Assembly (NCBI GenBank): GCA_032164245.1
Contig: JAVMKO010000001.1
Span: 168,631,434 to 168,695,433, forward strand
Direction of reading: 5' to 3'
Source of the DNA: Sternotherus odoratus
Lineage: Eukaryota; Chordata; Testudines; Kinosternidae
DNA length: 64,000 bases
This document shows positions 48,535 through 59,216 of this stretch, piece by piece. The notes beneath the pieces are model-generated. The model worked only from the letters and a program-made list of their open reading frames with translations. It was not told the origin of the DNA and did no database searches. The position numbers were made by a program, and so were the translations under genes. Numbering within the stretch: the first letter of the stretch is position 1; the number at the start of each line of letters is the position of its first letter.

Positions 48535-48813
48535 CTGTAGACCCATGTAAGTCAATGGAGCTATGCTAATTTATATTAGCTAAGGATCCAGCCCATTATT
48601 TGTAAAGATCTTTCAAAAGTTGGGAACACAGAGATACATCCCTCCCTGAATCTGTATGTACTAGGGGGCACTTGATAGACTAGAAACACTGAACCATTTT
48701 TGATCATGGTTGGCTAGTCCTAGCTTAATACCCAAAAGAATAATTCTCCAGAGGAGAAGGAAGTCAGGGACTCTTTCTCTCTATGTAGAATGGCTAAGGG
48801 CTAGATTCTGCTA

Positions 48814-49104
48814 CAGTAAACCCTCGATTTAACGGACCTCGATTTAACGGACTTCAGATGCAACGGACAAAATTTCTGAGGAAGTCTGATGCATTTCTGA
48901 TCCATTTCTGGCGGGCTGGCTGCCGGCTCCCGGCTGCCGCCCGGGTCCCAGCAGCGGGCGGGCTGTGGAGCTGCCACCCCGACCCTGTGGCGGGCGGGCT
49001 ACTGCTCCAACAGCTCTTTTTTTTAAAAAATATTAAATAATGGACTTTTTGATTTAACGGACACCCCCTCGCCCGAATTAGTCCGTTAAATGGAGGTTTT
49101 ACTG
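48814..49104 (+). mobile_element. Tigger/pogo-like MITE, copy 3 of 3
   Basis: Same orientation as copy 1 with one GC-rich unit. TA flanks are at 48812-48813 and 49105-49106. The ends match copy 1. Confidence 0.85.
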
Positions 49105-49324
49105 TATCTTGTCTCACACTGAGTAGTGCTTTACTCCTCAAGAAGTCCCATGGATTTTGAGTGGCTGTCTAACTACCTTGTATGCCTCTGAGTATCTCCC
49201 TTTTACAGTATTTCTACACTAGAGCAGGGAGCAAGTGCAATCCATGCCTGCTTGGGGTGGCACTCTGTCCCCCTCTAGTGGCAACTAGAGAGTGTTGCAT
49301 CTGCTACAGCCTGGGCTAAGAGGC

Positions 49325-49405
49325 ATGTCTTTTAGCTCATGCAGTAGAGGCTCATGCATTAAGCTCCAGAGGTCCTGGGTTTGATCCTGGCCAACAACGA
49401 CAGGG
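49325..49405 (+). repeat. tRNA-derived SINE fragment
   Basis: TTTAGCTCATGCAGTAGAGG followed by GGTCCTGGGTTTGATCCTGG resembles A-box and B-box promoter regions of a tRNA-like SINE head. It does not fold as an intact tRNA gene on reading. Confidence 0.5.
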
Positions 49406-49828
49406 GTCTGTTGGCGTTACACAAGCCTCTTAAGCCGGACAGGCAGACTTGTGCTAGTGGGTTTACGCTAAATGTAGCTGTGCGGACATTGCACATAGTG
49501 TGAGTCAGTCTACATGGGCTGTGAGGCTCGCTCCTGACTGCATACATATGCTTAGGGTCTTGTTACAATATGATACTTTTCTGTACATGCAGCATTTGTG
49601 AAAAACCAAAAGAAACAACAATACAAAGGTGATTAAAACATAATAAGAGTCAGCTTCTAAAATGTATGACACATGCTTTCCCTCTCATTTGCTGTTGTCA
49701 CATACACCATTGAGGCATGTGTATAGAGTATCAGTGATATACAACTGGTCTGCAAACAGTTTGTGTTTTTCTGCCCTCACAGTCTCCCTGTTGATGATAA
49801 TCTTTGTTAACTTTTGAATCTGTCCCAG

Positions 49829-49957
49829 AGTGACCGAGAAAAGTCAGAGGGACTTCCAGTGGCACCTTTCATGGACCGAGATAAAGTGACCAAACCAACA
49901 GCACAGATTGGGTTCCTTAAGTTTGTCCTGATCCCAATGTTTGAAACAGTAACAAAG
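49829..49957 (+). CDS. PDE9A: PDE9A coding exon (window exon 12), invariant Gln and Phe clamp
   Basis: The acceptor is TCCCAG ending at 49828 and the donor is AAG|GTAAGT at 49958. The 43 codons begin [20 protein letters not shown]. Residue 26 is the purine-selective Gln (Gln453) and residue 29 the hydrophobic clamp Phe (Phe456) in the AQIGF motif. Ala25 corresponds to Ala452. Together with Glu406 and Tyr424 in the exon before, the cGMP pocket is complete. Confidence 0.96.
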
Positions 49958-50125
49958 GTAAGTTACTAAGGTTCTAAGATGCCTACTGGAGCTGAGAACA
50001 TTTCAGTTTTGATTTTGATACACATTTAGTCAGGCAGTGACACCTCCTCTCACTCCATTTCTGTCATTTACAGGTAAATAAATATTTAAAGAAATGGTCG
50101 TTTGACTTTTCTCACTTTTGTTTAG

Positions 50126-50221
50126 CTTTTTCCAGAAGTTGACGAAATGATGCTCCAACCTCTTTGGGAATCCAGGGACCGCTATGAGGAATTAAAACAA
50201 CTAGATGACGCTATGAAAGAG
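50126..50221 (+). CDS. PDE9A: PDE9A coding exon (window exon 13), end of catalytic domain, GC donor
   Basis: The acceptor is TTTAG ending at 50125; the intron before it is only 168 bp. The 32 codons encode [20 protein letters not shown] and [12 protein letters not shown], closely matching human PDE9A. The exon must end after GAG at 50221 to join the next conserved exon in phase 0. The bases there are GCAAGC, so the donor is GC rather than GT. If it is not used, translation continues 25 codons to a TAA at 50297. Confidence 0.93.
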
Positions 50222-50227
50222 GCAAGC
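50222..50227 (+). promoter_or_regulatory. Non-canonical GC splice donor of PDE9A
   Basis: The sequence across the junction is GAG|GCAAGC. GC-AG introns are a known minority class spliced by the major spliceosome, and they usually have strong matches at the other donor positions, as here. The next acceptor (TTCTAG ending at 53279) opens an exon starting LQKKK, which matches the human continuation after KE. The closest downstream GT would add unrelated residues. Confidence 0.75.
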
Positions 50228-51647
50228 TATTCATACCTAGAACTGGGTGATGTATTTCAGTCAAATATTAAATTTGCTCAAAAATTCTGTGAGGAGTAAC
50301 CAAAACTATTAGTGAATATGGGTTGAATTCAGCGAATGGTTTTGGTCAAATACATTTTTTTAAAAAAAGTTGAAAAAAAGTCTAAACGGTTTATTTTGGC
50401 TTTTTAAAGGCAAAATGTTTTGACTTTTCATGTCAAAAAAACATTTCTTTTTTAAATCTAGCTCCATTTGTTCAATTTGTATTTAAAAGGGTAGAACACC
50501 TGAAAACGTAACAAAATGAAAACAGTTGTTTCACTCAAATTACATATTTTGTTCAAGCCAAACTGAGTTTTTTCAGACTTTTTACTTCATCGAGAAAAAA
50601 AATCAGTTTCAGTTCAAAACAAGTTGATTTTGTGGATTTGAATGGAAAAATCAATTATTCTCTTCGCTCTATACGGATGCTCCGAGTAGTACTAGGAAGT
50701 GAAACAGACAGTTCAAGTTCTTCTTCATTTTGATGATATTTATTGCTTTTGATTATATGTATGGTCACTATTTATTCCTATATATTTGTAAAGCACCAGA
50801 CATACCTGTGGCACAGGATAATTAATAATAATAATAATAAACAGAAAGAGCAAGAGAAGCAGTCATGATACCGAATCACAGAAAAGAAAATGGCAAAAAA
50901 TTCTGGGTGCACAGAATGAGTAATTAAAAAGAGTCTGCCGAGATCTTACCAGATGTCATTGGCATTACACTGGGAATTGCTTTTTCTCTCTCTCATACAC
51001 ACATACCATTCAATACGATTAAACAGATGACCACATTCATTCATTTTCTGGCCCAGGTTAAACTATCTATCAATGGTATTTACCAGATGCCTCTCCCTTT
51101 GGCATGTAAGACCTCTGAGGGCTTTGATGATATCTGTAACCAGGCGCCAGGTCTTTGGGCTCTGACCTGTGCCAAATCCTTTTCAGCATGGCGCAAGCAG
51201 GAGAATCACAGTGCTGTAGTGCTTGGTCCTGCTCCCACTGAAGTCAATGACAGAGCTCCCATTGACTTCAGTGATACAGAATGACACCCTTAGGGCTCAG
51301 ACTGTGACCTCTACTCCTGAGTCCTCTCCCTCTGAGGTCAGAGTTTAGGTTTCTTTCGTCTCATCATGATGCCCAACAGCAGGTAACCCCAAATTCATTA
51401 CATTCAAATCCAGTTACCTTACGTAAAAGCAGCGTTTATGGGTACAGGAGAGAAAACAGAAAAAATAAAAAATAAAGTAGGATTGTGAATAAGCTCATTT
51501 AGGTGGATGCTCTGATAAAGCACTGATCTGGTATTACAAAGTATGGAAATGTTACTTGTCTTACAGTATAGTTAGGGGGGGAAATTGTCTGCCTTAGGAT
51601 TCTTCTCCTACTGTATTAGCTTAATGTACCATTCTTTTAGGAAGTGT

Positions 51648-51663
51648 AAGTGTGTGTGTGCGT

Positions 51664-51695
<32 letters not shown>

Positions 51696-51698
51696 GAG
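51648..51698 (+). repeat. Compound microsatellite
   Basis: Runs of GT, GA and GACA follow each other directly. It may be length-variable. Confidence 0.9.
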
Positions 51699-52027
51699 TG
51701 TTATCTCAAATTCTTTTTCCTCTTCCATGCACCTCTAATTTAAGTGATCTTTCTGTTAAGAGTCATTTTTCCCTTTTAGTATGATGGTGAAGAGAGTGTC
51801 CAACTCTCAACACCATTATCTGAGTCAGTATCCAGTAATACAGTGTACTTCTTCCTGTTGCACAGCCCAAGTTAATTTTTGATATAACACTAATTTGTTT
51901 CCTATGGGGTTAGATGCTAGCTTTTCTGTTTGGTTTTGTCTTTTCCTGTTTCAATGTTTATAAATAAACTGATCTGTATTTAAAACAAACATTTTGTCAT
52001 TTCCTTCAAAGACTTTGGATCTAATAA

Positions 52028-52257
52028 GGGTTTGTCTACACTGGGGAGTTTTACACTGACATAAATTGCACTGGTGAAAACCGTGTTCTGTGCACACCCT
52101 GCACTGGGGTAGAAAGAGTGTAGTTTTTCTGGCTTTGACAACAAGGTAAATTACATGAGTGCACCTCGCTTGTTTACCCTAGTGTGGTGTGTCTGCAGTG
52201 TGTGCAGTGTCATCCTTGTAGTTACATTAGTACAAAATACCCCAGTGTAGACAAGCC
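52028..52257. mobile_element. MITE with GTCTACACTGGGG ends
   Basis: Left end GGGTTTGTCTACACTGGGG and right end CCCCAGTGTAGACAAGCC are inverted, with TAA on the left and TATAA near the right end. It is probably another Harbinger-like group. Confidence 0.65.
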
Positions 52258-52499
52258 GTATAAGGAAACGTGACCAGCAGGCAGTTCCCATAACATCTTG
52301 TTAGTTTACTAATTCCCTTTAACAGCTCTTTGAGAGACTGTTTCATTGTCATGCAAATGAAAATTAGTATCCAAGCAGGCTAATTGCACCATAGCAAAAC
52401 ATACAGAGCACAACATTCCACTCGACTGGGTTTATATAGCACATACAATTCACATCACACAGACAAAACACTAACCCTCACATGCCGACCAAGTGGGTA

Positions 52500-52565
52500 C
52501 TAGCCCACGAAAGCTTATGCTTCAATACTTTAGTTAGTCTTTAAGGTGCCACAGGACTCTTTGTT
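52500..52565 (+). repeat. Dispersed reptile repeat fragment
   Basis: TAGCCCACGAAAGCTTATGC followed by TTAGTCTTTAAGGTGCCACA. Same family as 37030 and 61310. Confidence 0.7.
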
Positions 52566-53279
52566 ACCTATGGTTACTAAAGGAAAATGAGAGAAGGATT
52601 GCCTCTGGTGGTCTAGTAGTGTTGATGTGCACTGACATAGGGGAGATGCAGATTGGTGATTATTTGCCATAGCACCACTAGTGCTGACCCTTTCCAAACA
52701 CTTACGAAGGACAGGTGTTACTCCAAGGAGGTCAGATTCTAATTCTTATTGAGAGTGGACAGGAACAGAACACGGCCCTTGTCGGGAGGGAGAGGAGGGA
52801 ATTTTATAAGGGCAAAGAAAATCTTGTGGAAATTCTCAAGTCTACGACAGAAACATGGAACATTCCTTATAGAAACCAAAAATAAGTTCAAAATGATAGT
52901 GGGGGCTTGTTAACACTTTGAAAAGTTTCAGGCTGAAGTGAATTTTTATACCAGAAATGTAAAGCTGTCAAAAACAGAGTCTCTATGGAAACAGATAGAG
53001 CCTTAATTACAGTATAGGCACACGGAGGGCTGGTATAATGAGAACTGTGTAAACTGAGAAATGCCATCAAACAACAGCAGGTAGCGAACAATCTCAGAAA
53101 TTAACTCAACAGATAATGAGAAATACTGAGGTGCACTTTCTCCAGACAAGTACCATAGTTATTTTGGATGAAATGGGGCCTGTGATGCACTTCCAAACTG
53201 GTGTATACTATAGGTGATCAGCTAGCGGTAGCAGTCTGTCTGTGATGTGATATTTGTTCTGTTTTGCTCTTTATTCTAG

Positions 53280-53330
53280 TTGCAAAAGAAGAAAAACGCA
53301 AGTTTGACAACTGACAGTACACAGAAGTGA
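53280..53330 (+). CDS. PDE9A: PDE9A last coding exon (window exon 14) with stop codon
   Basis: The acceptor is TTCTAG ending at 53279. Sixteen codons read LQKKKNASLTTDSTQK, followed by TGA at 53328-53330. The first part matches the human tail (LQKK...SLTS...TEK), but human PDE9A continues for about 17 more residues. The turtle-like tail is therefore shorter, or the longer tail is mammal-specific. A strong donor (AAG|GTGAGT) lies at 53366/53367, so the exon probably extends to 53366 as 3' UTR. The shortened tail is outside the catalytic domain. Confidence 0.82.
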   Translation: MQKKKNASLTTDSTQK

Positions 53331-53806
53331 AAAGCAAAACACTCTGAGCTATACAAAAGTCACAAGGTGAGTATGTTTGTTTGTTTAAATATTTAAAAGT
53401 ACACACACGTGGACAGAGGATGGTGCAGCTTAAGTGACTCCAGGGAACTTCTCCCTTCTTGTGCCCATAGAGAATTTGGCTGGAGGTCCATAGACATAAG
53501 ATGAAGTTTTAACAATCACCCTTTTCTGGAAAATGATTCACAGAAATCCTCCCTGAAAAGAGACATTCTGATTAATACACTAAATACTTATAGGCAGCCA
53601 TATGACAATTACAGCATAATCTAACTAATCTTTGTATCCTAATATTTATGGGTCAGTGGGTGTGGTAGCACATGCTTTGTTTAATTTAGTAATATTCCAG
53701 AGATTATGACCGATTAGTGTATTTATCTATATAGTCTTCTGAATTGTATTATGTTTAGTTGACATTTAATACATTTGATCTGAATTTCCCTTCTGTACCA
53801 AAACAG

Positions 53807-54250
53807 AACTGATAAGACCTTAAAGGTCTCTTGTGTTTGTTCACGGAGTGGACTGATGCAGCTTAGTATCATGGGATCCTTCAGCCCAGAGGAAAGATGG
53901 TAGAAAGCCGCCAAGACCACAGCAAGAACGTATTTTCTAAGAACTGTTGCTATCTTCATGGACGCAAAAAAAGGAAACTTTGATGTATAGAGTTTTTTTA
54001 TTTTTCAACTGCTCTTCTAAATAATATATTCTTATACAAACCTGGGTGCTGTAATTATTTCCTTTCATAGTTGTGTATATAAAGAATTAACTGCTCCTGT
54101 TCCCAAAGAAAAATGTTTTCATAATATGTACATGGAGGAAGGGGTTGGGTGTTGGACTTTTTAGAGGAGCCACTTTATAAACATTTGTGTGTGGTACAGT
54201 GTGTGTCATAACAGTAAAAACAGAAAATGCTTTATTATTCGTGTATGATT
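53807..54250 (+). other. Candidate terminal 3' UTR exon of PDE9A
   Basis: A pyrimidine-containing tract and CAG ending at 53806 could be the acceptor partner of the donor at 53366/53367. The segment near 53930-53945 (TATTTTCTAAGAAC) resembles what I remember of the human PDE9A 3' UTR. No AATAAA lies close by; AGTAAA at 54213-54218 is a possible weak polyadenylation signal. Boundaries are guesses without transcripts. Confidence 0.35.
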
Positions 54251-57200
54251 ATGTAAATATTAGGAGTGAAATCCTGCCCTGGTGTACACCCTCAGGACAC
54301 CAACCCTTACATGGTTACTAAAGGAAAGGGACAGAAAGTTTGCCTCTGGTGGTCTAGTAGTGTTGATTTGCACTTACATGCGGGAGATGCAGGTTTATGT
54401 ACCAGGTCTAGTCCCTCACACCCCTGCCACCCTACTGAGGCCAGATTGTGATTGATCCCTGTGCAAAAGCACAAGGGAGGAATAGGAGGAGGAGTAAGGA
54501 ACCATTGTTTCTTGTGCCCCCATGGCAGGGGTTAGCCGCAATTATAGTCCTGGAGCAATCCTCAGTACAGGTACTGGTCCCTGCTAGCACCGGCTGGGAC
54601 ACTAGCTGCCAGAGTTGGCAAGCTGCACAATAGAGTCCCCCTGCTGGGGGGTATCCCTGGGTGTTCTCTGTCTAGGGGGACAGCTGCCCTCTTGGCTGAC
54701 ACACAGGGAACTGTACAGGAGATGTCCAAAGCTAAAAACATGAGCTGCCACAGCTCGAGCTAAATACCCAAAGCTCCATAGTTAGGGACGCCAACGACTC
54801 CTCTTCCTTGTGTCTCGACACAGAGGGGCAGACGTAGCACATGTTCACCCAGGGTTACATCTGCACACAAGGGAATTCCAAGCAGCGCCAGTGCTGGAGT
54901 GGTGCTCCTCCATTCCACCCCCAATGAAGGTTCATAGCTAGAAGCCACAACAGAGCCTGGAACGGGGTGCCACAGGTATTACCAAGGGCAACATTTGGCC
55001 CATGGCTTTTAAATCTTCACATGGCAGAAGTATAAGAAGTATTGCACTGTAGCTCTCCCAGAGGTACGCCTTTACTCCGACTCTTCTGGTGGAAGAAAAC
55101 AGGCTGCCGTTTCTGTGCTTTGTCTCCTAGGTTATTCTGTGGTTGTGCTATAAATATGCAGAGTGGCACATAAGGAAGGCACGGTGCCCACGAACGCTCG
55201 TGTTTCTCTTTGAAGGGCACGCACACTGAAGCCATATGTCTCTACACTCCAAAGCTGCATTCGAACTCTTAGCTCCTTTTGAAAAGAAAGAAAAAGGTGG
55301 GTGGCTAGTCCTTCTTCCTCATGACACAGGCAACACTTTGGGAATCTCAGGCTTTCCTTTCTAAGAGGACCGAGTGACTAACACTCGCTCTTTTCATTAT
55401 TGAATAATAATCCTTACATCCTTTTTGTACAGTGCTCTGGCATTTCAAAGCCTTTATTCTCCTCTGGTTTGTGTTTGTTAATTCTCATCTTAACCTTGTT
55501 TCTCCCGGGGTGGATTATCCCAGGATTGTGATCTGCTCTCCAGTCCTCCACAGACTGGACATCTCCTTGAAATCTCCAACTCTTTGCCCTCTTCCTGCTT
55601 GGCTGACCCAATAGCAGAACCATGGTCGGTGGTGCTGACTTTTTCTATTGTAAATGGCATGATAGCCAGAACCAAAACCTGGATTTGAACACCCCGCCGA
55701 AGAAAGGTTCCAAACCAAATTCAGATGCAAGTTATACAAATATCTTTATCATAACTGAATGCTCCACATACCCCTGAACTCCATGATGTTTGATAACTGA
55801 ATCTGAATTTTGAGGCTACCTGCCTCTAGTAAATATTATACTCCAGATTCACAATGAACCAGATTCATTTTGCTGTGGAGTTCCTGGTTTCTTTTCACAA
55901 AGGAATCAAATGTACCATCTCCAGTTAAGTGGATTTCCTCCACAAATCTGTCGCCAAAGCAGATGTGCTGTGTAGTAATTACAAACAGTTGCTTTAGGAT
56001 ATACCATGTCCTGCATCCAACCAGAGCAGTAAATAAGAAAATCTCTTGTAATAACCTCTCCCCACTCTTCATAAAGATTTGTAAGTGTTTAGTATTATGT
56101 TGTGTTACCAAAAAGGTTTCATTTCAACGGAAAGTCTCCTCAGCAAACCAAAGCTCTGGTTCTCCAAGCATTTGACTACCTTTACACACACGACAGTCTC
56201 CTAGACATGAATGGAACTCCATACACGCATAAAGTTAAGCATGTGCAGAAGTATTTTCAGGATCAGGGCTCATCATGTGCTTGAACCTTCTCCCATCGAA
56301 ATCAATGAGAGTTTTGTAATTGACTTCAGTGGGACCAAGCTAATTCCCCATCACATTTAAGGGTAGCCTGAAATCTCTGATTTACTTTTGAAGGGAGATC
56401 TCTGTAAAGGACACTGGGGCAACCTTACTGGCTTTAATGGAAGTGCATCAGTGTCACTGAGAAGAGAATTTGGCTCTTACTCAAGCATATGGTAATACCT
56501 GTTAGGCTCTTGTAACATATATTGCAGTGTATTAAAGGAACATGCAAAGTGCAGGCAGCTGTTTAGACAAAATGAAAACAAGGCTCCTTGTTTTATGAAC
56601 CAGCTACTGATATAAACTGGAATGCTCCATCACTTATTTTGCCCCTCTGTATTTGTAGTGTTTTCCAAGCAGTCCCTGTCCAATTGATGTTCAAACATAG
56701 GGATTGGAAGGTGTCCTCTCTTAATTCTGGTTTTCACCTGACTTTCCATAATATTAGATATTGTGATTCATATGTAAATGGATGGATTTGCTAAATCCTG
56801 GCAATCAGCCCTTTCAATTGTTATGCATTTTCAGTCTGACTTTTGAAATCTATACTTAGCATAAAAATGGAGCTTTGGGAGACGTCCAGACAGGCATCTG
56901 AAGTGTGATTTAATCATTTTTTTTCTAACCCAGTCAAGTCTATATCTATGAATGTTAAATTGTAATATTATTTTTTACTCTGCGATATGTGCCTTACAAA
57001 ATGTTATGATGTCTGCTGCTCAAATCCTTTGAGCATCATTACTATCCTGAATACATTCCAGACCGGTCTTTTGACCATTATCCTTAGAATCATAAGCAAA
57101 TACAAAAGAGTTTCTATCTGTTCCACATTTTTGGTTTGGGAAACCAATATAGGGCTCTGGTTTGTTTTTAAATAGTGAGATTTCACCCGAGTTCTGTACA

Positions 57201-59216
57201 CACTTCACTATTGAGCAGAGCATTTCTAATCAGATCAAAGTACAGTCATATAGCCTAACTATGTAGCTAGGAAAGAGACAGCGTTAAAAAAATGAATACG
57301 CCACAGCAGCCAATTTTAAAGGAAAGTTTAGTGCATGTTAAATACATGGACTATGTAATGCCAAATAAATATCTGGATGTGAAAATTATTAATATCAGAG
57401 CTGCCTCTGTGATGTAATAATAATAACAACTGTTCCCTATGGTAGTGAAGCACAATACTGGTGCCAAGGATAAACCGACTGTGAAAAGAAATGTCAAACC
57501 GTATTTAATTTTCCTATTTAAATCATGGGCTGTTGTTCCAACCTGCCTCTCTACTCCGGAAACACTGGAAACTAGAAAAAGTCTTTGTGCCTGAGTTGTA
57601 ATATTAAAAATTCATACACTTTTTATTACTCTCCTAATCTCATTGTTTTGTTATAATAATTAATAAAAATAATAAAAGGTTTCAGGAGAAATACACTAAT
57701 TCTGGAACAAATTTTCCACAAAGTTGGACAAAATCTTTCCTAGCTTGCTTATCACCCATGTCATCACATTGACTTGGTTGGGGTTGGATGGGGTGAGTGG
57801 GTGAGATAGGGCAGAATGGAGCTAGCTACCACTGATTCCTTGGTGTAACATTACAGGCACTTAATGCAAGGCTGGAGGGAGAGTGTAAGAATTGTATACC
57901 TCTGATCCTGGGGCCCTGGTGTGTGGACTGGTCCTCAAAATAAACACTGGTTTCTAGAGGCCCCCTGGGGCTGTTAACATAGGTGGGAATTGGGCAGGAA
58001 TAAGGTAACCTTGACCATGCTGCATGCCTGCCCCCCCTCTCCTCCTGTTCTCTGGCCAGGTCCAGAAAGGGTGGCATATAAGGCTCTATATCGCCTAGAG
58101 ACTCCCCGGTGCTAGGGTGACCAGATGTCCCGATTTTATAGGGACAGTCCCGATTTTGGGGTCTTTTTCTTATATAGGCTCCTATTACCCCACAACCCTG
58201 TCCCGATTTTTCACACTTGCTGTCTGGTCACCCTACCCGGTGCATGGGGAATATTCCAGTGTCTCGGTCTGTTTTTTGCTGCCAAAATGATGCAAAGTTT
58301 TCTCCACTGGCGAATCAAGGCCTGCCGTGTTTAAAACATTGTTAATGTTTTCCCAGGCAACAAAGAAGCACGTGGGAAGGTCTGTTCTTCTCAATCCCCC
58401 CAGGAAAGCCCAGAGTAAAAGTTAGTGACTGGGCTCTGAAGAACTGCATTTGAAAGCAGGCAATAAGTGCACCTATCACAGGTGAAAGTCCAACAGTCAT
58501 AAACAGGGTGGGCCCAAAATGTGCCCTCCCCTTCTTTAAAATATAGTTACATTTATAATGTTGTTCTGCACCCCTCATTTAATAAAAATTAAAAGCTTAC
58601 CAAAAACCTTCACAAATCAGAGCTGTCAAAGTGTCTGTATAACTTCCTGTCCGGTTGTGTTCTGCCCCTACTAAACTGAATGCAAGAAATAGGGATTGGC
58701 ATATGTGGTGCAGGTATGCACAGGAGTCTGACTTGTGTTCTCCCCTCACTGCCTTTCCCAGTGGTTTTCTTTGCATGGGGTGGTATGGGAGTGAAATTCT
58801 TCCCAACTAATATCCAATATGTGTCGTGCTTACGGCTCGATTGTCCTGTTAAGTCAAAGGCCTGATCCCCTTGCCCAAGGGAGCTGTGGGATGGAGCACC
58901 CAGCCATGGACTGTCCCTTCAGCATGCTCAAGTCACCTTGGCCAGTCAGCTCAGCAGGCCAGTACATGGAGGGAGGGGGGAGACCATGCTCCCATCTCCT
59001 CCCAGGCATTTCTGGGTTGTCGTGTGCCTCTGTACTTCCCTAGCATCTTGTCCTTGTTGAGTACCCCAGGTGAGTTACATGTTCTGTGAAAATATATTAC
59101 CTTTTAGCACGTTTGCTGCCTTTCAGTTTCATTGATTGGCCCCTCATTCTTGTAGTGTGATGGAGCGGGCACACCAATGCCTGATTTACCATTTTTATGC
59201 CCTCTGTTATTTTGTA
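54251..59216. other. Region downstream of PDE9A without a recognised gene
   Basis: It holds the second copy of an 85-bp duplication (54309-54395), scattered ATTGACTTCAGTGG-type repeats (about 56296-56338) and one small MITE (58113-58235). Opposing open frames at 55836-56175 show no family I know. Polyadenylation-like AATAAA words occur, for example near 57364, but link to no gene. Confidence 0.5.
58113..58235. mobile_element. 123-bp MITE with TAGGGTGACCAGA ends
   Basis: A perfect 13-bp inverted pair TAGGGTGACCAGA / TCTGGTCACCCTA bounds GTCCCGATTTT-containing sequence. The TA ends may be the target duplication of a Tc1/mariner-like element. I know the family as very common in turtles. Confidence 0.8.

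Larger units (their letters stand above)
46576..49828 (+). other. PDE9A intron with hAT and MITE
   Basis: It contains the hAT element at 47642-48534, the third Tigger-like MITE at 48814-49104, and a tRNA-like SINE piece near 49325-49400 (GGTCCTGGGTTTGATCCTGG). The rest shows nothing recognisable. Confidence 0.6.
50222..53279 (+). other. PDE9A intron following the GC donor
   Basis: It contains an AAT repeat (about 50823-50841), a GT/GA/GACA microsatellite (about 51648-51698), a MITE (52028-52257), a dispersed repeat tail (52500-52565) and the first copy of an 85-bp duplication (52569-52655). Otherwise plain intronic DNA. Confidence 0.6.

Noticed and set aside
47941..48555. Open frames of 131-187 codons at 48 kb.
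   Set aside because: They fall within the nonautonomous hAT element and its GC-rich core. No transposase motif is seen.
49325..49405. tRNA-like sequence considered as a tRNA gene.
   Set aside because: Box-like motifs are present but the arms do not pair as a full cloverleaf; a SINE head fits better.
55836..56175. Possible minus-strand exon (91 codons) downstream of PDE9A.
   Set aside because: The opposite strand is equally open and I find no family match or convincing splice signals.
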